NCBI GenBank assembly: GCA_027306695.1 | Contig: DAHUZH010000015.1 | Span: 1-43,653, forward strand | Direction of reading: 5' to 3' | DNA: 43,653 nt | From: Acidobacteriaceae bacterium | GTDB lineage: Bacteria; Acidobacteriota; Terriglobia; Terriglobales; Acidobacteriaceae | Shown here: positions 41,825 through 43,653 of the stretch, in pieces | Layout: every line of letters begins with the position of its first letter | How positions within the stretch are numbered: the first letter of the stretch is position 1 | Program-made: the position numbers and the translations under genes | Notes under the pieces: model-generated | What the model was told of the DNA's origin: nothing | What the model saw: only the letters and a program-made list of their open reading frames with translations | Databases searched by the model: none

Positions 41825-43653
41825 TTAGATCGAGGCTAACTCCGAGAAATCCGCCGCCCAGCGAACGACGGACTCTGTACGCGACAAGAGAGCAAGACGA
41901 TTGTCGCGCAATTGCGGATCGTCCACCATCACCATAACGGAATCGAAGAATGCATTGAGAGGTTGTTGCAGACTGGCGATGGCTGCGATTACCTCACCAT
42001 ACTTTCCTTCGCGATAATTTTTCTGGATCGCCTCATGAACAGCACTTACCTGCTTCGCCAATTCTTTTTCCGCTGGCTCCTGCAACAATCCAGGCGCTTC
42101 AGCGCTGGGAAATCCAATGCCATTTTCTCTCGCCTGCCGCTGGATATTCTTTGCACGCTTTAGAAGTTCCGCCACCGCCAGCACCTGCGCCGAGCCAATT
42201 TGATCGTTCAAAACTTCAGCGAAATCAGCAACTCTGCCCACGCCCCTGAGCTTGGGATGAATATCTTCCAGATCGTCCATCGTTGATGCATTGCGGATTG
42301 CGCGAGCTACAAGCGGATGGACTTGATTTAATTCACATAAATAAAACTCGAAGCGACCCAAGAAGAATTGATAAATTGATTGACGACTCTCCTTGTTTCC
42401 TTCAAAACCCGCAATAACGAACGGACGCACACAAGCATCTTGCAGATTCAACCTGTCTCTAAGAAATTCGTCCTCGCTGAGAATGCGTACAACTCCATTC
42501 CCTGCTCTGCGCAAGGCAAAAGGATCTTTCGATCCTGTTGGTTCAAGACCGAGAGCGAACATATCGGCGATTGTGCTGATCTTGTCTGCAAGAGAGACAA
42601 CGGAGCCCACTAATTCACGCGGAATGATATCGCTCTTCGAGGTCGGCTTATAGTGATCTGCAATTGCAGTTGCTACACGCGAAGAAAAGCCTTGTCTTTC
42701 GGCGTAAAGACCACCTACGACACCCTGTAGCTCAGTAAATTCCTTTACCATTTCCGTCGTTAAATCAGCTTTTGCGAGCGAAGCGGCTTTCAGTACATCG
42801 CCTACCAGTTCGGATACCAGATTTTTGTCGTCTTGAGATAAGCGCTGAATTCGGTTCTGTAGAATGTCATTTGCTACTTCTTTAATTCTTTCCGTCTTCT
42901 TGTAGTAGCTTCCCAAATCCTTCTGGAAGGTCACATGCTTCAACATCTCGACGCGATCTACCAGCGGAATCTTCTGGTCCACATCCCAGAAGAAGCGGGC
43001 GTCGTTGAATCTGGCACGTAACACGCGCTCGTTGCCGTGGCGGATGACGGCCGCTCCGGCTTCGTCCACTTCGAGATTCAGAACTGCCAGAAAATTTGGC
43101 AGGAGTTTGCCGTCTGCGTCTTCCAGCGCGAAATATTTCTGATGATCGCGCATCACCGTCACCAGGACTTCTTCCGGCAAATCGAGATAGCTGGCCTCGA
43201 AGCTGCCAAGAATTATGCTCGGCCACTCGGTCAGGTTGGTGACGATCTCAACCAGTTCTTCATCCTCGCGCCAGCGCGCGCCGGGAAGGGTCCGCGTCGC
43301 AGCATCGAGCGCCTTGCGGATGCGATGTTTTCGCGCCACGGGGTCCACTTGCACGTACGCGGCCGCCAGCTTCTTCGCATACTCCTGTGGCATGCGGATG
43401 ACGACTGGCTTGTCCCCATGCAGCACGCGATGGCCATAGCTCACCCCATCAACACGAACACCCGCAAATTCCAGCGGCAACACTTCTTCGTCGAGCAGCG
43501 CCAGCAGCCAGCGCACCGGGCGCACGAAGCGCTCCGGCTTTCCCGCGCGCCAGTACATGCTCTTCGGCCAATAAATCCCAGCGATTTCCCAAACAAGCGC
43601 GACTTTCAAAACCTCGGCCGCTGTTTGTCCCGGCCTCTGCACCGTCGCCGACA
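41825..43653 (-). CDS. glyS: Glycyl-tRNA synthetase beta subunit, C-terminal part
   Basis: The beta chain of the tetrameric (alpha2beta2) glycyl-tRNA synthetase, which charges tRNA-Gly. 609 codons are visible, running off the window at 43653 without a start; the family is about 690 residues, so about 80 N-terminal residues are missing. Seen: ERFVRPVRWLLALLDEEVLP, TNLTEWPSIILGSFEASYLD, MRDHQKYFALEDADGKLLPN, HGNERVLRARFNDARFFWDVD, then LADKISTIADMFALGLEPTG and SKDPFALRRAGNGVVRIL. The C-terminal DALR-type anticodon-binding part ends IASLQQPLNAFFDSVMVMVDD, RDNRLALLSR. glyQ is not in the window. Confidence 0.96.
   Translation of the reverse strand, partial: SATVQRPGQTAAEVLKVALVWEIAGIYWPKSMYWRAGKPERFVRPVRWLLALLDEEVLPLEFAGVRVDGVSYGHRVLHGDKPVVIRMPQEYAKKLAAAYVQVDPVARKHRIRKALDAATRTLPGARWREDEELVEIVTNLTEWPSIILGSFEASYLDLPEEVLVTVMRDHQKYFALEDADGKLLPNFLAVLNLEVDEAGAAVIRHGNERVLRARFNDARFFWDVDQKIPLVDRVEMLKHVTFQKDLGSYYKKTERIKEVANDILQNRIQRLSQDDKNLVSELVGDVLKAASLAKADLTTEMVKEFTELQGVVGGLYAERQGFSSRVATAIADHYKPTSKSDIIPRELVGSVVSLADKISTIADMFALGLEPTGSKDPFALRRAGNGVVRILSEDEFLRDRLNLQDACVRPFVIAGFEGNKESRQSIYQFFLGRFEFYLCELNQVHPLVARAIRNASTMDDLEDIHPKLRGVGRVADFAEVLNDQIGSAQVLAVAELLKRAKNIQRQARENGIGFPSAEAPGLLQEPAEKELAKQVSAVHEAIQKNYREGKYGEVIAAIASLQQPLNAFFDSVMVMVDDPQLRDNRLALLSRTESVVRWAADFSELASI

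Noticed and set aside
1-43653. Defence systems, CRISPR, phage or insertion elements
   Set aside because: No transposase, integrase, restriction, toxin-antitoxin or Cas-like protein and no direct-repeat array was seen; all substantial frames on the coding strands are accounted for by core or envelope genes.
1-43653. tRNA or rRNA genes
   Set aside because: No intergenic stretch shows a cloverleaf with TTCRA loop or a CCA end; gaps are mostly repeats or promoters.

Overview
The window is GC-rich bacterial chromosome that most resembles a member of the Acidobacteriota (Terriglobia / Acidobacteriaceae-like). This rests on recognised gene order and protein style: an mraZ-rsmH-ftsL-ftsI division cluster, an oversized LptC/OstA fusion next to lptB-rpoN-hpf-rapZ, SBBP and YVTN propeller proteins, and many intergenic palindromic repeats. 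No taxonomic search could be run. It is core chromosome: no phage, insertion sequence, CRISPR array, tRNA or rRNA was found.

Layout. 1-2979 (minus strand): start of the division and cell wall cluster, with a convincing mraZ promoter and three MraZ-type operator repeats, then mraZ, rsmH, an unrecognised 40-residue one-helix membrane peptide, ftsL and the 5' part of ftsI (cut by the window edge). 3007-7000: accessory genes, namely a MarR-GNAT fusion regulator with a palindromic operator, a DUF2127 membrane protein, and a small beta-barrel protein divergent from a membrane-anchored alpha/beta hydrolase. 7020-11060: ogt, dxs and an acyltransferase-3 membrane enzyme. 11060-18561: a PDZ-membrane-GAF-SpoIIE phosphatase, acetyl-CoA synthetase, an SBBP-repeat lipoprotein and a YVTN-type propeller protein. 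18966-24444: ftsK, a SYLF-domain protein, a NarL-like regulator with a degenerate receiver, dcd, and an HU/IHF protein whose promoter appears to share its -35 region with the dcd promoter.

24687-34192 (plus strand) is a housekeeping run: msbA, yicC, gmk, rpoZ, coaBC, family 4 uracil-DNA glycosylase, a dienelactone hydrolase and priA. 34264-40990 (minus strand) is the outer-membrane / sigma-54 block: lptC-OstA fusion, lptB, rpoN, hpf, rapZ, an order familiar from Proteobacteria but without the PTS genes. The window ends with a divergent gene of unknown function and the C-terminal nine-tenths of glyS.

Functional links. The left end serves septal wall synthesis and ftsK serves chromosome segregation. 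MsbA and the Lpt proteins serve lipid A and LPS export. yicC-gmk-rpoZ links RNA turnover, GTP supply and RNA polymerase. Five related palindromic repeats plus two short relatives lie between genes, mostly at 3' ends, and probably act as terminators or RNA-stabilising elements. The strongest candidates for new biology are the 40-residue peptide in the division cluster, the 846-residue LptC/OstA protein with its uncharacterised divergent neighbour, the RapZ homologue with an altered P-loop, and the regulator that lost its phosphorylation site.
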